A stretch of DNA of 64,000 nucleotides from JAFGAV01 sp041479055 (GCA_963702835.1 OY969762.1:2852001-2916000); one strand, 5' to 3'. Positions 24,039 through 33,336 are shown, numbered from the stretch's first letter. Translations and numbers: made by a program. The notes: a model not told the origin generated them from the sequence alone.

Positions 24039-26489
24039 ATGAAATGCCCACAATGTCAATTTAATAACCCAGACTATACGAACTTCTGCGGGAAGTGCGG
24101 AACACAGCTTTCCTCGCCAGACGAGGTCTTCCACTCCGAAACCAAGACCCTCGAAACACCTACTAGAAGGTTGAAAACAGGCTCTGTCTTTGCAGAGAGA
24201 TATGAAATTCTTGAGGAGCTAGGAAAAGGCGGCATGGGAATGGTCTATAGGGTCAGGGATAAAAAATTGGATGAAGAGATGGCCTTGAAGGTCCTAAAGC
24301 CGGAAATAGCCGCTCACCGGGAGACCATCGAACGTTTCAAGAATGAGCTGAAGTATGCCCGCAAGATCGCCCACAGAAATGTGTGCAAGATGTACGACCT
24401 CAATGAAGGCGAAAAAATCTTATACATCACCATGGAATATATCAAAGGGGAGGACCTGAAGAGCTTCGTCCGAAGGAAGGGAAAGGTCAAAGAAAAGGAA
24501 ACGATTGTTCTGGCCAAACAGGTGGGCGAGGGGTTGGCCGAGGCCCATGAGCTGGGAGTCATCCACCGTGACCTCAAGCCTCAAAACATCATGATCGACG
24601 AAAAGGGCAACGCCAAGGTCATGGACTTCGGCATCGCCCGCTCGATTGAAGCCCCGGGAGTCACCCAGACGGGGATGATGATAGGAACGCCGGATTATAT
24701 ATCGCCCGAGCAGGTGGAGGGCGAGAAAGCCGATCAGCGATCGGACATCTATTCGTTGGGAACGATCCTGTTTGAAATGGTCACGGGGAGGGTTCCTTTT
24801 AAGGGAGATACGGGTCTGAGCGTGGCGATAAAGCATAAAACCCAATTGCCCCAGGACCCGAGGAAGCTGAACCCCGGATTGTCGGAAGGTTTGAGTCGTT
24901 TGATACTGACGTGCATGGAGAAAGATGCGGCGAGGAGGTATCAGACGGTCAGGGAACTCTTATTGGATTTGGACAAGATTGAGAAAGGCCTGCCCATCGC
25001 GGCGAGGGCGCATCTCCGGAGAAAGCCCGGAATTAAATGGAAGAGAATCCTTCTTGCCGGGGGAGCTGTTCTTCTTTTGTCATTGCTCATCGCCGGCGCA
25101 CTCTCTCTTTTTAAGCCGCGGATCCTTTCCATCGCGGTCCTGCCTTTTAAGAACCTTACGGGCGACGCGGCCCAGGATTATTTCGTAGACGAGATCGCGG
25201 ATGAGCTGATCGGGCATCTCGGACGGATCCGGGCCCTGCGGGTGATTTCCTTCTGGTCGACGCAGGGCTATAAAGGCGCGAAGAAGCCGCTGGCGGAGAT
25301 CGCCCGGGAGCTCAGCGCAGACGCCCTGGTCGAAGGGACTGTGCAACGGGTCGGCAGCAGTGTCGGCCTCCGGGTCCGGCTGGTCAAGGCCCTCCCCGAG
25401 GAGCGGAGCCTCTGGGAAAAGTCTTACGACCAGACCATCACCGATGTGCTGATGATGTACAGCGACGTGGCGCGGGCCATCAGCCAGAAAATCAGCATCA
25501 AACTGACACCGCAGGAAGAAACCCGGTTTGTCAGCGCTGGCCGGGTCAATCCGGAGACGTACAAGGCCTACCTGAGGGGGATGTCCCTCGTGAACGGGTC
25601 CACGGACGAAGAATTCAACAAAGGCATGGAATATCTCCGGGAGGCCGTTGAAAAGGATCCGGCCGATCCCCTGGCCTACGTCGGGCTGGCGTATGGTTAC
25701 GTCTCGCTCGGGCACAGCCCGGCGGCTCCGCCGGACGCCTGGCAGCGGGCCCGCGAAGCGGCCCAACGGGCGTTGAAGCTCGACCCGAACCTGGCCGAAG
25801 GCTACGCCAACATGGCCGACGTCAAACTCTATTACGAACGGGACTGGAAGGGGGCTGAACAGAATTTCAAGCGGGCCATGGAATTGAATCCCAGCCTGGC
25901 CATGAACCATTACCATTATGCCTGGTATCTTGCCCTGATGAGGCGCATGGATGAAGCCATCGTCGAACACAAGCGGGCCCAGGAGCTGGATCCTCTGACG
26001 CCCCTGCACACGGCCTGGCTGGGCGGGCTTTACTGGATGGAAGGCCAATATGACAAGGCGATAGCCGAAGCCAAAAAATGCCTCAAGATGAAAAACGAGT
26101 ACGGCCTGGGATGGCTCGTCACGGGATTCGGCTACGTCGGCAAGGGGATGTATGAAGAGGCCATCGCGGCGCACCGGAAGGCGGTCGAGATAAATCCTTG
26201 CTGGAAATATGCCTTGGGGCGGACCTACGCGATGGCCGGCCGGAAGGACGAGGCGCGGAAAATCCTGGCGGAATTGGAAAAAGAGGAGCCCAGCCCCTTC
26301 GGCGCCTGGGCTCTGGCTATTATGTACACGGCCCTGGGGGAAAATGACAAGGCGTTCCAATGGCTGAATTATCAGCCGACCCACGGCTGGATCCCCTGGT
26401 TCAGCGTGGACCCCGAATTCTACCCGCTACGGGCGGACCCACGCTTCAAGGAACTGGTGCGGAAGTGGGACCTGCCGGAGTTGAAATGA
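24039..26489 (+). CDS. zinc-ribbon serine/threonine kinase with TolB-like and TPR domains
   Basis: One-protein signalling module of 816 residues. Order: N-terminal zinc ribbon (CPQC at 3-6, CGKC at 17-20); Hanks-type kinase about 52-310 with P-loop GKGGMGMVY, VIHRDLKPQN catalytic loop and MDFGIAR; a membrane helix about 340-360 (ILLAGGAVLLLSLLIAGAL); a TolB/adenylate-cyclase-associated-like domain starting SIAVLPFKNLTG; and TPRs to the end (e.g. NPSLAMNHYHYAWYLA). The kinase would be cytoplasmic and the TPR part extracytoplasmic. I start at ATG 24039 (AAGGAGAG upstream), because it opens the zinc ribbon; the frame extends back to 23826 only through repeat DNA. This architecture is common in Acidobacteriota. 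Targets unknown. Confidence 0.88.
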   Translation: MKCPQCQFNNPDYTNFCGKCGTQLSSPDEVFHSETKTLETPTRRLKTGSVFAERYEILEELGKGGMGMVYRVRDKKLDEEMALKVLKPEIAAHRETIERFKNELKYARKIAHRNVCKMYDLNEGEKILYITMEYIKGEDLKSFVRRKGKVKEKETIVLAKQVGEGLAEAHELGVIHRDLKPQNIMIDEKGNAKVMDFGIARSIEAPGVTQTGMMIGTPDYISPEQVEGEKADQRSDIYSLGTILFEMVTGRVPFKGDTGLSVAIKHKTQLPQDPRKLNPGLSEGLSRLILTCMEKDAARRYQTVRELLLDLDKIEKGLPIAARAHLRRKPGIKWKRILLAGGAVLLLSLLIAGALSLFKPRILSIAVLPFKNLTGDAAQDYFVDEIADELIGHLGRIRALRVISFWSTQGYKGAKKPLAEIARELSADALVEGTVQRVGSSVGLRVRLVKALPEERSLWEKSYDQTITDVLMMYSDVARAISQKISIKLTPQEETRFVSAGRVNPETYKAYLRGMSLVNGSTDEEFNKGMEYLREAVEKDPADPLAYVGLAYGYVSLGHSPAAPPDAWQRAREAAQRALKLDPNLAEGYANMADVKLYYERDWKGAEQNFKRAMELNPSLAMNHYHYAWYLALMRRMDEAIVEHKRAQELDPLTPLHTAWLGGLYWMEGQYDKAIAEAKKCLKMKNEYGLGWLVTGFGYVGKGMYEEAIAAHRKAVEINPCWKYALGRTYAMAGRKDEARKILAELEKEEPSPFGAWALAIMYTALGENDKAFQWLNYQPTHGWIPWFSVDPEFYPLRADPRFKELVRKWDLPELK

Positions 26490-26521
26490 TCAGCGAATCC
26501 CAAAGGAATTCGCCCGGCAAG

Positions 26522-26550
26522 TTGACATCTCCGGCTCGCTCGCCTAAAAT
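26522..26550 (+). promoter_or_regulatory. promoter of tmRNA
   Basis: Consensus TTGACA (26522-26527), exact 17-base spacer and TAAAAT (26545-26550); transcription would start about 10 bases before the mature 5' end of tmRNA. Confidence 0.85.
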
Positions 26551-26568
26551 GATTTTGAGTCGAATCGT

Positions 26569-26912
26569 GGGGGCGAACGGTTTCGACGGAGATATTGAGG
26601 CTAGGGCTGCATGCCGAGATACCCATCCACCTCGTAAAACGGTGGGCCCAAGTAAGTGCAGAAACACTGCCCTTAGCTGCCTAAAGAAAGGCTAGCCGTT
26701 TCCCGGGATACTCTCCCGCGGTTCTCGGGAAGCGTCGCTCAGCGGGATAGCGAGCCGGACCTGCCTCGGACCCGGTGAGCGAAACCAAACGGGGCTGGCT
26801 CCGTGGATTTCTTCCTCTTCGGAGAAACGGAGTGAGAGCAGCGAAGAGGATACGCATGTAGACGCCCTTCGCTGAATGTCTTCGGACGCGGGTTCGATTC
26901 CCGCCGCCTCCA
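26569..26912 (+). ncRNA. ssrA: transfer-messenger RNA (tmRNA)
   Basis: tmRNA of about 344 bases that rescues stalled ribosomes. The 5' end GGGGGCGAACGGTTTCGACG and 3' end GCGGGTTCGATTCCCGCCGC are the invariant tRNA-like domain; GGGGGCG (26569-26575) pairs with CGCCTCC (26905-26911). CCA is not encoded. The tag frame starts at GCA 26658 (preceded by GTAAGT) and reads AETLPLAA, ending at TAA 26682-26684. Pseudoknot-forming GC blocks fill 26695-26860. Two short protein frames in the tail (for example an ATG at 26876) are artefacts of this gene. Confidence 0.95.
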
Positions 26913-26938
26913 AATTCTGGCCAAAGGACTGCAGAACA

Positions 26939-28147
26939 TTGCTGCCTCGTAGACATCGAATCCTGGCCGGCCTGGCCGGCGCCCTGATTTTCTCCTTCCT
27001 CCTGGGCCAGGGCCCGACTCAGGTCAAGGTCTCGGTCAAGGACTATGCCGACTTCAGCCGCGTGACCCTGGAGTCTTCCCAGACCCTCATCTACACCATT
27101 GCCCGAAGAACGCCCGGCGCCATCGAGGTCAGCATTGATTCGGCCAACCCCATCCGCCTTCAGAACGGGCCGGTCTCCAGCCGAATCATCCGTTCGGTCA
27201 GTTTGATCCGGCAGGGCACCCGCCACACCTTGAGCATTGAATCCAAAACGGAATCATTCAACTTCAATTACTATACGGTCGGTAATCCTTTCCAGCTCAT
27301 CCTTGACCTCAGGGAAGTCGAGCGACAAGCCGAAGCGGTTTCGCCCCGGCCCGAAGAGAAGAAGCCCTCACCGGCCGTGGAAGAGAAGCCTTCCCTCCCG
27401 CCTCCTCAGGACATCCGCCGGCCGGCCGCGCCTTCGTCTTCAGCCTCCCGGACGATCGTCATCGACCCGGGGCATGGCGGAATAGAGAGCGGGGCCAAGG
27501 GCAAGTTCGGCACTCTGGAAAAGGATATCACCCTGGCCATCAGCCTCAAGCTGAAATCCATCATCGAGCGGAACCTCGCTTTCCGCGTGGTCCTGACCCG
27601 GGACAAGGATGTCGAGGTGGGGCTGCCGGACCGGGCGGCCGAGGCCAACAACAACAATGCTCTCTTGTTCATCAGCATTCACGCCAACGGCTCTTACCAG
27701 AAAAGCTCCCGCGGGTCGGAAACGTTTTTTCTCAATTTGAATGCCACCGACGAAGATGTGCGAAGGCTGGCCTTTTTCGAGAACACCCAGACCGAGCTCC
27801 AGGCCCGCATCGCCGCCGAGCAGGACTACCAGGACGATATCAAGATGATCCTGTGGGACATGGCTCAGGCGGCCTTCATTCGGCAGAGCGGCCGGCTGGC
27901 CGAGCTTGTCCAGGCCCAACTCAACGGCCTGTTGGGCACGGCCAACCGCGGTATCAAGCAGGCGCCTTTCAAGGTCCTGACCGAGGTAGCCTGCCCGGCC
28001 ATCCTGGTGGAAGTGGCCTTCCTGTCCAATCCCGAGGAGGAGCGTCAGCTGGGCAGCGAAGAGTTTCAGTGGAACGTGGCCCAAGCCATCTACCAGGGCT
28101 TGGTCAACGCCATCCGCGAATTCCCTGCGGAAGACAGCCGCCGATGA
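26939..28147 (+). CDS. N-acetylmuramoyl-L-alanine amidase (AMIN + amidase_3)
   Basis: Exported zinc amidase of about 402 residues that cleaves the stem peptide from muramic acid during cell separation. A TTG at 26939 with AAAGGA 11 bases upstream gives a signal peptide (HRILAGLAGALIFSFLLGQG); the in-frame ATG at 26876 lies inside tmRNA. AMIN domain about 27-125 (VKDYADFSRVTLESS, PFQLILDLR), a Pro/Glu linker to about 170, then amidase_3 with IDPGHGGIESGA (zinc His about 179), the later His in ISIHANGS and the catalytic Glu in LVEVAFLSNP. Resembles AmiC. Its stop overlaps the next start by ATGA. Confidence 0.92.
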   Translation: MLPRRHRILAGLAGALIFSFLLGQGPTQVKVSVKDYADFSRVTLESSQTLIYTIARRTPGAIEVSIDSANPIRLQNGPVSSRIIRSVSLIRQGTRHTLSIESKTESFNFNYYTVGNPFQLILDLREVERQAEAVSPRPEEKKPSPAVEEKPSLPPPQDIRRPAAPSSSASRTIVIDPGHGGIESGAKGKFGTLEKDITLAISLKLKSIIERNLAFRVVLTRDKDVEVGLPDRAAEANNNNALLFISIHANGSYQKSSRGSETFFLNLNATDEDVRRLAFFENTQTELQARIAAEQDYQDDIKMILWDMAQAAFIRQSGRLAELVQAQLNGLLGTANRGIKQAPFKVLTEVACPAILVEVAFLSNPEEERQLGSEEFQWNVAQAIYQGLVNAIREFPAEDSRR

Positions 28148-28725
28148 TTCGCGGCCGACTCCTGGTGCTGGTTGTCCTGGGTTTGAGTCTGGTTTTACTG
28201 AGTCTGCTTTTCTTCCTCAGCGGCGGCGGGGGAGAGGCCGTCAAGGGCCCGCCTCCCAGCCTGGGCGGAAACGAGCCCGTTTCCCATCCGGGCATCCCCG
28301 AACTGAAGAAAGTCGTGCTGTTCTTCCTGTCCGAGGCGGATGAACTTCTTCATCCTGAGGAGAGAGTCATCGTCTCCGGCCCGACTCCGGAGCGGGAAGC
28401 CGGGCGGGTGGTCGAGGAGCTGATCAAAGGGTCGCGCCAGGGGCTTATTTCCCCGCTGCCGGCCGAAGCCCAGCTTCGTCAGGTGTTTCTGACCAAGGAG
28501 GGGATAGCCTACGTGGATTTTTCTCGGGAATTCAGTGACCAGCACCCTTCGGGCTCTACCGCCGAGATGGGCACGGTTTATTGCCTGGTCAATTCCCTGG
28601 CCTTCAACTTCAAGTCGATCAAAAAGGTTTTCATTCTAGTTAACGGCGGCGAGAAGGAGACTCTGGGCGGCCATATCAGCTTGACCGAGCCCTTCTTGCC
28701 CAATTTTTTCCTGATCGCCGAGTGA
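28144..28725 (+). CDS. GerMN domain protein, membrane-anchored
   Basis: Protein of 193 residues. One N-terminal membrane helix (LLVLVVLGLSLVLLSLLFFL, about 5-24) is followed by a Gly/Pro linker and a GerMN (sporulation and spore germination) domain: VVLFFLSEADELL, REAGRVVEELIKG, then IAYVDFSREF and CLVNSLAFNFKSIKKVFILVNG. In non-sporulators this domain is thought to bind ligands or peptidoglycan. Translational coupling with the amidase gene (four-base overlap) suggests the two work together at the wall. Confidence 0.87.
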   Translation: MIRGRLLVLVVLGLSLVLLSLLFFLSGGGGEAVKGPPPSLGGNEPVSHPGIPELKKVVLFFLSEADELLHPEERVIVSGPTPEREAGRVVEELIKGSRQGLISPLPAEAQLRQVFLTKEGIAYVDFSREFSDQHPSGSTAEMGTVYCLVNSLAFNFKSIKKVFILVNGGEKETLGGHISLTEPFLPNFFLIAE

Positions 28726-28786
28726 AGCCCGGATTCCGGCGATCGGCCGGCGGTCCCGGATATGGGTGGTGAGCGGAGTGGCGCGG

Positions 28787-30100
28787 ATGAAAAAACTGAA
28801 GCGGGTGACGATCGTCGGCTTCCCCAATGTCGGGAAGTCCACCCTGTTCAACCGACTGGCGGGGGCCAGGAAGTCTTTGGTCCATTCACTTCCGGGAATG
28901 ACCCGCGACGCGGTGACCGCTCTTGGCCGGCTCGAAGGCCGCTCCTTCGAGCTGGCGGATACGGGCGGGTTCTTTGGCGCGCCGGACGAGCCTTTCTCGG
29001 CCCTGGTCCGGGAGAAAGCCCGGCAAGAGGCGCAGCGGGCGGACGTGGTGCTCCTGGTGCTGGACGGCCGGCGCGACCTCCTGCCCGCGGAGGAGGAGCT
29101 CTTCTCCGATCTAAAGAGAAGCGGCAAGCAGCTGCTGGTGGTGGTCAACAAGGTGGATACCCCGGCCGTGGAGGAGAGGCTGGGCGATTTTTATCGGCTG
29201 GGCGGGGAAAACATTTTTCCTGTTTCCGCCGAGCATAACAGAGGTTTGGAGCCGCTCCTCGAGGCTCTGTCCGCGGCATTGCCCGAAGTTCAAGAAGCTG
29301 AGCCGGCCTTAAAACCGTTGCGGGTGGCTATTGTGGGCCGGATCAATGTCGGCAAGTCCTCCCTGGTGAACCGTTTGTGCGGGGAGGAGCGGCTGATCGT
29401 CAGCCAGGTTCCGGGCACGACCCGCGACAGCACCGATGTCCTTATCCTTCGAGATAAGAAGGCGTTCGTCCTGGTGGATACGGCCGGCCTGCGCAAGCTG
29501 AGCCGAACTCGAGACGAACGGGAGAAAGCGGGCATCATCCGGGCCAAGAAGAACATCGGCCTGGCTGATGTTGTTTGCCTGGTTATGGATGCCCAGGAAT
29601 GCCCTACCCGACAAGATGCGGCCGTGGCTGACCTGGCCTATGATTCCGGCAAGCCCCTCATCCTGGCCGTGAACAAATGGGACCTTGTGCCTAAGGAGAG
29701 CGCCTCGGTCAAGCTGTTTAGGGAGAAAATTTTTGATAAGCTGAGCTTCGTCAGCTATGCGCCGCTCGTTTTCATCTCGGCGGCGACCGGCCAACGGGTG
29801 GTGAAAATCCTGGACCTGGCTGTGGAAGTGGAACGTCAGGCTGGCCGGCGCATCGGAACTTCCCGCTTAAACGCTTTCCTGGCCGGCATCCTCCAGGACC
29901 ACTCTCCCCTTTCTCGGGACGGCCGGAGGGTCAAGATCAAGTACATGACCCAGCAAGGGGTGCACCCCCCGACCTTTGTCTTGTTCGGCCATACCCGAAC
30001 GAGGCTGGCGACCGCCTATGAGCGGCATTTCCTCGACCTGCTGCGCCGGCAATTCGGTTTCCAGGGCACCCCCCTCCGGCTATTTTTTCGACAAGGGTAA
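28787..30100 (+). CDS. der: ribosome assembly GTPase Der (EngA)
   Basis: Der of 437 residues with two consecutive G domains: GFPNVGKSTLFNRLAG with DTGG and NKVD, then GRINVGKSSLVNRL with DTAGL and NKWD, and a C-terminal KH-like domain (IKYMTQQGVHPPTFVLF ... TPLRLFF). It assists 50S maturation. I use the ATG at 28787 (KKLKRVTIVG), which has GCGGAG upstream; a GTG at 28766 adds seven residues. The gene ends just before an intergenic repeat. Confidence 0.96.
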   Translation: MKKLKRVTIVGFPNVGKSTLFNRLAGARKSLVHSLPGMTRDAVTALGRLEGRSFELADTGGFFGAPDEPFSALVREKARQEAQRADVVLLVLDGRRDLLPAEEELFSDLKRSGKQLLVVVNKVDTPAVEERLGDFYRLGGENIFPVSAEHNRGLEPLLEALSAALPEVQEAEPALKPLRVAIVGRINVGKSSLVNRLCGEERLIVSQVPGTTRDSTDVLILRDKKAFVLVDTAGLRKLSRTRDEREKAGIIRAKKNIGLADVVCLVMDAQECPTRQDAAVADLAYDSGKPLILAVNKWDLVPKESASVKLFREKIFDKLSFVSYAPLVFISAATGQRVVKILDLAVEVERQAGRRIGTSRLNAFLAGILQDHSPLSRDGRRVKIKYMTQQGVHPPTFVLFGHTRTRLATAYERHFLDLLRRQFGFQGTPLRLFFRQG

Positions 30101-30123
30101 GTTTCTTCCACTTTTTAACTTAA

Positions 30124-30410
30124 AATGCAGTTCTTTTCCGGGGGACCCAAACCTCATGGTGGGGTGGCGCGGCGAAGGGGCTCCCACACCCGCTCTTTGG
30201 AGGGGGAAGCGCTTCGCCTTCCCCCTTCCAACGGGAGCTACGCTCCCTGCCTCCCCTTCTCGGACTTCGTCCTGCGACCAAGGGGGGTATTCCCCCTTGG
30301 AACCCCCGCCCGGCTATAGCCGGACGCGCAGCTTGGCGAGCACGGCCGGGGAAGAGCCGCGACAGGACCCCACTAGGTCTCTTGCCTGGCCCCGGAAAAA
30401 GAACTGCATT
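30124..30410. repeat. 287-bp element with 20-bp inverted ends and serial hairpins
   Basis: The 396-base gap after der holds AATGCAGTTCTTTTCCGGGG (30124-30143) and, at 30390-30410, its reverse complement with one extra A. Between them is a chain of small GC hairpins: GGGGGAAGCG-CTTCG-CCTTCCCCC, GGGAGCTACGCTCCC, GGACTTCGTCC, CCAAGGGGG-GTATT-CCCCCTTGG and CCGGCTATAGCCGG. No protein frame is credible. GGGTCCTGTCGCG (on the minus strand near 30360-30373) also occurs in the 7.5-kb element, hinting at kinship. Confidence 0.7.
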
Positions 30411-30496
30411 CCTCATTTTCTTGACTTTGCCCTCGCCTTCTTATACATTTATGGTCTGTTGGATAGGATGGATTTGTCTCTTTTCAGGAGGTCATC

Positions 30497-31489
30497 ATGT
30501 CGCGAGTCCGATTGAACGCTGTGCTGATCGCCGTTCTCGCCTTCGCCCTTGTATTTTCCTCCGTCGGCTGCGGGAAACTCAGTATTAGCCGTCTGCGGGC
30601 TAATCATCATTTCATCACCGGCAACAAGCTCTTCACCGATCAAAAATATAGGGATGCCATCGACCAATACGAAATGGCTCTGAAGCTCAACCCGAATTTG
30701 GGAGAAGCTTACTGTTTCCTGGGGGAGAGCTACAAGAACCTGTACAAGGTCGGCTCCACCACTCCGGATAACGTGGAGAAAGCCAACAAAGCCCTGACAG
30801 CCCTCAACAAAGGCTACGCGTTGGAGCCCAATAACAAGGACATCATCTACTCCCTGGGCGATATGTATGACAAGTTGCGCCGGTTCGATGAGGCTGAAAA
30901 GTTCTACTTGAAGATTCTCGACCTGGAGCCGGGCAATATGGACAACTATTATGTGGTGGCCGAATTCTACAAGCGGTATGTCGGAGAGAAGCCGGAGTTG
31001 AAGGATAAGGCCGAGTCGATGTACCTCCGCCGGGTGGAAACAGATCCGGAGAATATCCAGGGCTATGCCTACCTGGCCAACTATTATGACCAGATCACTC
31101 CGGTGCCCGATTTCGACAGGGCCTATGAATACCACAAGAAGCGGCTGCAGCTTCAGCCGGACAGCGCCGAATTGTGGTACACCATCGGCGTCAACCGCTT
31201 CCAGAAGGCCTACCGGATGCAGATTTATCTGTCCGTTGCGGATCGCAAGAAGCTGGGCGATGATGCAGAAAAGGCCTTGCTGAAGTCCATCCAGCTCGAC
31301 CCCTCCTATCCCGAGCCCTATGCTTATATAAAGATCCTCTATGTGAACGTCCATTCTAAGCTCTATCCGGATAAGGAGGCCCGGTATATGGCTGAGGCCA
31401 ACCGCTACGGCGATAAATTTACCGATATAAGGAGCCGCCAGCTCAACCGGATAAAGCTGGAGCGGGAACTGAAAAAAGCCCCCCGCTGA
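30497..31489 (+). CDS. TPR lipoprotein
   Basis: Exported lipoprotein of 330 residues: signal peptide MSRVRLNAVLIAVLAFALVF followed by lipobox SVGC (Cys about 25). Six or so TPRs follow, for example YRDAIDQYEMALKLNPNLGEAYCFLG, AEKFYLKILDLEPGNMDNYYVVAEFY and a last repeat near ALLKSIQLDPSYPEPYAY. It should sit on a membrane facing the periplasm as a scaffold. Good GGAGG ribosome binding site. Partner unknown; it is not clearly linked to the ribosomal genes downstream. Confidence 0.85.
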   Translation: MSRVRLNAVLIAVLAFALVFSSVGCGKLSISRLRANHHFITGNKLFTDQKYRDAIDQYEMALKLNPNLGEAYCFLGESYKNLYKVGSTTPDNVEKANKALTALNKGYALEPNNKDIIYSLGDMYDKLRRFDEAEKFYLKILDLEPGNMDNYYVVAEFYKRYVGEKPELKDKAESMYLRRVETDPENIQGYAYLANYYDQITPVPDFDRAYEYHKKRLQLQPDSAELWYTIGVNRFQKAYRMQIYLSVADRKKLGDDAEKALLKSIQLDPSYPEPYAYIKILYVNVHSKLYPDKEARYMAEANRYGDKFTDIRSRQLNRIKLERELKKAPR

Positions 31490-31575
31490 GCCTGGAGAGG
31501 ACCTGGCTTGAAGGACGGCCCCAGGGCTGGGCCGCCTGCTTAAGAAAACGGGTTTGGATCGTTGATATCAGGGCG

Positions 31576-31604
31576 TTGATTTTTTCGTCCAAATCTGGTA
31601 TTTT
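31576..31604 (+). promoter_or_regulatory. probable promoter of the rplM operon
   Basis: TTGATT (31576-31581), 17-base spacer, TATTTT (31599-31604), 49 bases before the rplM ATG. It lies in an AT-richer stretch and would drive rplM-rpsI and perhaps the whole block to frr. Confidence 0.5.
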
Positions 31605-31652
31605 ACGAAATCCCCAACCCTGAGGATTTTTGATTCTGAGGATAGGATATTT

Positions 31653-32081
31653 ATGAAGACACGTATCCCTAGAAAAGAGGATGTGGAGAGGAAGTGGTGG
31701 CTGGTCGACGCCCAGGGCCGGATCTTAGGACGGCTGGCCACGGAGATCGCGGTCCTTCTCCGCGGCAAAAAGAAGCCCTACTTCACTCCTTTTCTAGACA
31801 CGGGCGATTTTGTGGTGGTCATCAACGCCGCCAAGATAACCCTGACCGGACGCAAACTGGCGCAAAAGATCTACTATACTCATTCCGGCTACCCCGGCGG
31901 GCTGCGGGCCCGTTCCCTCCAGGAGATGCTGGCCAAGAAGCCCGAAGAGGTCGTCAAAAAAGCGGTCTGGGGTATGATCCCCAAGAACCGGCTCGGCCGC
32001 GACCTGTACAAAAAGCTGAAAGTCTATCGCGGACCCTCGCACCCCCATCAGGCGCAAAACCCGGTTGAATACCGGTTTTAG
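31653..32081 (+). CDS. rplM: 50S ribosomal protein L13
   Basis: L13 of 142 residues, normal length. Marks: VERKWWLVDAQGRILGRLAT, LRGKKKPYFTPFLDTGDFVVVINA, KIYYTHSGYPGGLR and the C-terminal VWGMIPKNRLGRDLYKKLKVYRGPSHPH. First gene of the conserved rplM-rpsI-rpsB-tsf-pyrH-frr series. Confidence 0.97.
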   Translation: MKTRIPRKEDVERKWWLVDAQGRILGRLATEIAVLLRGKKKPYFTPFLDTGDFVVVINAAKITLTGRKLAQKIYYTHSGYPGGLRARSLQEMLAKKPEEVVKKAVWGMIPKNRLGRDLYKKLKVYRGPSHPHQAQNPVEYRF

Positions 32082-32089
32082 GAGGCATT

Positions 32090-32494
32090 GTGAGTCTCAT
32101 TCAGTACTACGGCACCGGCAAGAGAAAAACCTCGGTCGCCAGGGTTTTTCTCCGTTCCGGCAAGGGCGACATCACTTTGTTTGTCAAGCAGAAGTCCAGG
32201 CCCTTCCAAGAATATTTCAACCTGGAATCCCAGCGGAACGTCATCAAGCACCCCCTGCGGCTGACGGATACCGAGGACAAGTTCGATATTTTCCTGCGGA
32301 TCAGCGGAGGCGGAGTGAACGGCCAAGCCGAAGCGGTTCGGCTGGGCATCGCCCGGGCTCTGGTCGAATTCAACCGGGAGCTGAAACCGACCCTGAAGAA
32401 CGCCGGCCTCCTGACCCGGGATTCGCGCATCAAGGAACGCAAGAAGTACGGCCTGCTGGGCGCCCGCAAGGCACCGCAGTACCACAAACGCTAA
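32090..32494 (+). CDS. rpsI: 30S ribosomal protein S9
   Basis: S9 of 134 residues with GTG start and AGGAGG eight bases upstream. YYGTGKRKTSVARVFLRSGKG is the conserved N-terminus, ISGGGVNGQAEAVRLGIARAL the middle, and the C-terminal LTRDSRIKERKKYGLLGARKAPQYHKR tail reaches the P site, ending in the invariant Lys-Arg. Confidence 0.97.
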   Translation: MSLIQYYGTGKRKTSVARVFLRSGKGDITLFVKQKSRPFQEYFNLESQRNVIKHPLRLTDTEDKFDIFLRISGGGVNGQAEAVRLGIARALVEFNRELKPTLKNAGLLTRDSRIKERKKYGLLGARKAPQYHKR

Positions 32495-32507
32495 GGGAGG
32501 AGTCGCT

Positions 32508-33302
32508 TTGGTTTCAGTCACCATGAAGGAGCTGTTGGAAGCGGGAGTCCATTTCGGCCATCAGACCCGGCGGTGGAACCCCAAGATGCGGGATTTCATC
32601 TTCGGCCAGCGGAACGGGATCTACATCATCGACCTGCAGAAGACGATCAAGGTCTTCAAGGAAGCGCTGCAGTTCATCCGGACCACGTCCGAAGAGGGCC
32701 GGGAAATTCTCTTTGTCGGCACCAAAAAACAGGCCCAGGATATCATCAGGGAGTTCGCCGCCAAGTGCGAATCCAGCTACGTCAACCAGCGCTGGCTGGG
32801 CGGCCTGCTGACCAATTTCTCCGTGGTCAGGGGCAGCATCGACCGCCTGGTCGAGATGGAGGAGATGAAAGAGGACGGCCGCTGGGACCTGCTGTCCAAG
32901 AAGGAACAATCCAAACTGGAGAAGGTCTACCGCAAGCTGACCAAGAACCTGGGCGGGATCAAGACCATGACCCGCTGCCCGGGAGTCCTGTTTGTCATCG
33001 ATTCCTCCAAGGAGGACATCGCCATCCGGGAGGCCCAGAAGATGAACATCCCCATCGTGGCCATCGTGGACACTAACGGCAACCCGGACAACGTGACTTA
33101 CGCCATTCCCGGCAACGACGATGCGGTGCGGGCCATCGAGCTGTTCACCTCCAAAGTGGCCGAGTCCATCCTGGACGGCAAAAAACGCCGCATCGAGAAG
33201 GAGCTTCAGGCGGAGAAGACCGGCGAAACGGCGGACGGCGGGGAAGCGCAGGCGGCCGGCCAAGCGGACAGGGGAGAAGGCGAGCCGCCCGAGGCTCACT
33301 GA
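32508..33302 (+). CDS. rpsB: 30S ribosomal protein S2
   Basis: S2 of about 264 residues: MKELLEAGVHFGHQTRRWNPKM, IYIIDLQKTI, VNQRWLGGLLTNF and the IPIVAIVDTNGNPD segment are standard. GGGAGGAG ends six bases before the TTG at 32508; the ATG at 32523 is an alternative start five codons in. The last 35 residues are a Glu/Ala/Gly-rich extension (residues about 228-264), longer than in E. coli and probably disordered. Confidence 0.96.
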   Translation: MVSVTMKELLEAGVHFGHQTRRWNPKMRDFIFGQRNGIYIIDLQKTIKVFKEALQFIRTTSEEGREILFVGTKKQAQDIIREFAAKCESSYVNQRWLGGLLTNFSVVRGSIDRLVEMEEMKEDGRWDLLSKKEQSKLEKVYRKLTKNLGGIKTMTRCPGVLFVIDSSKEDIAIREAQKMNIPIVAIVDTNGNPDNVTYAIPGNDDAVRAIELFTSKVAESILDGKKRRIEKELQAEKTGETADGGEAQAAGQADRGEGEPPEAH

Positions 33303-33336
33303 GGCCGCGAAGCGACGGCCGGGCAAGGAGCGAAAG

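Noticed and set aside
26876..26938. ATG start for the amidase gene at 26876
   Set aside because: It lies inside the tmRNA tail; the TTG at 26939 with AAAGGA opens a proper signal peptide.
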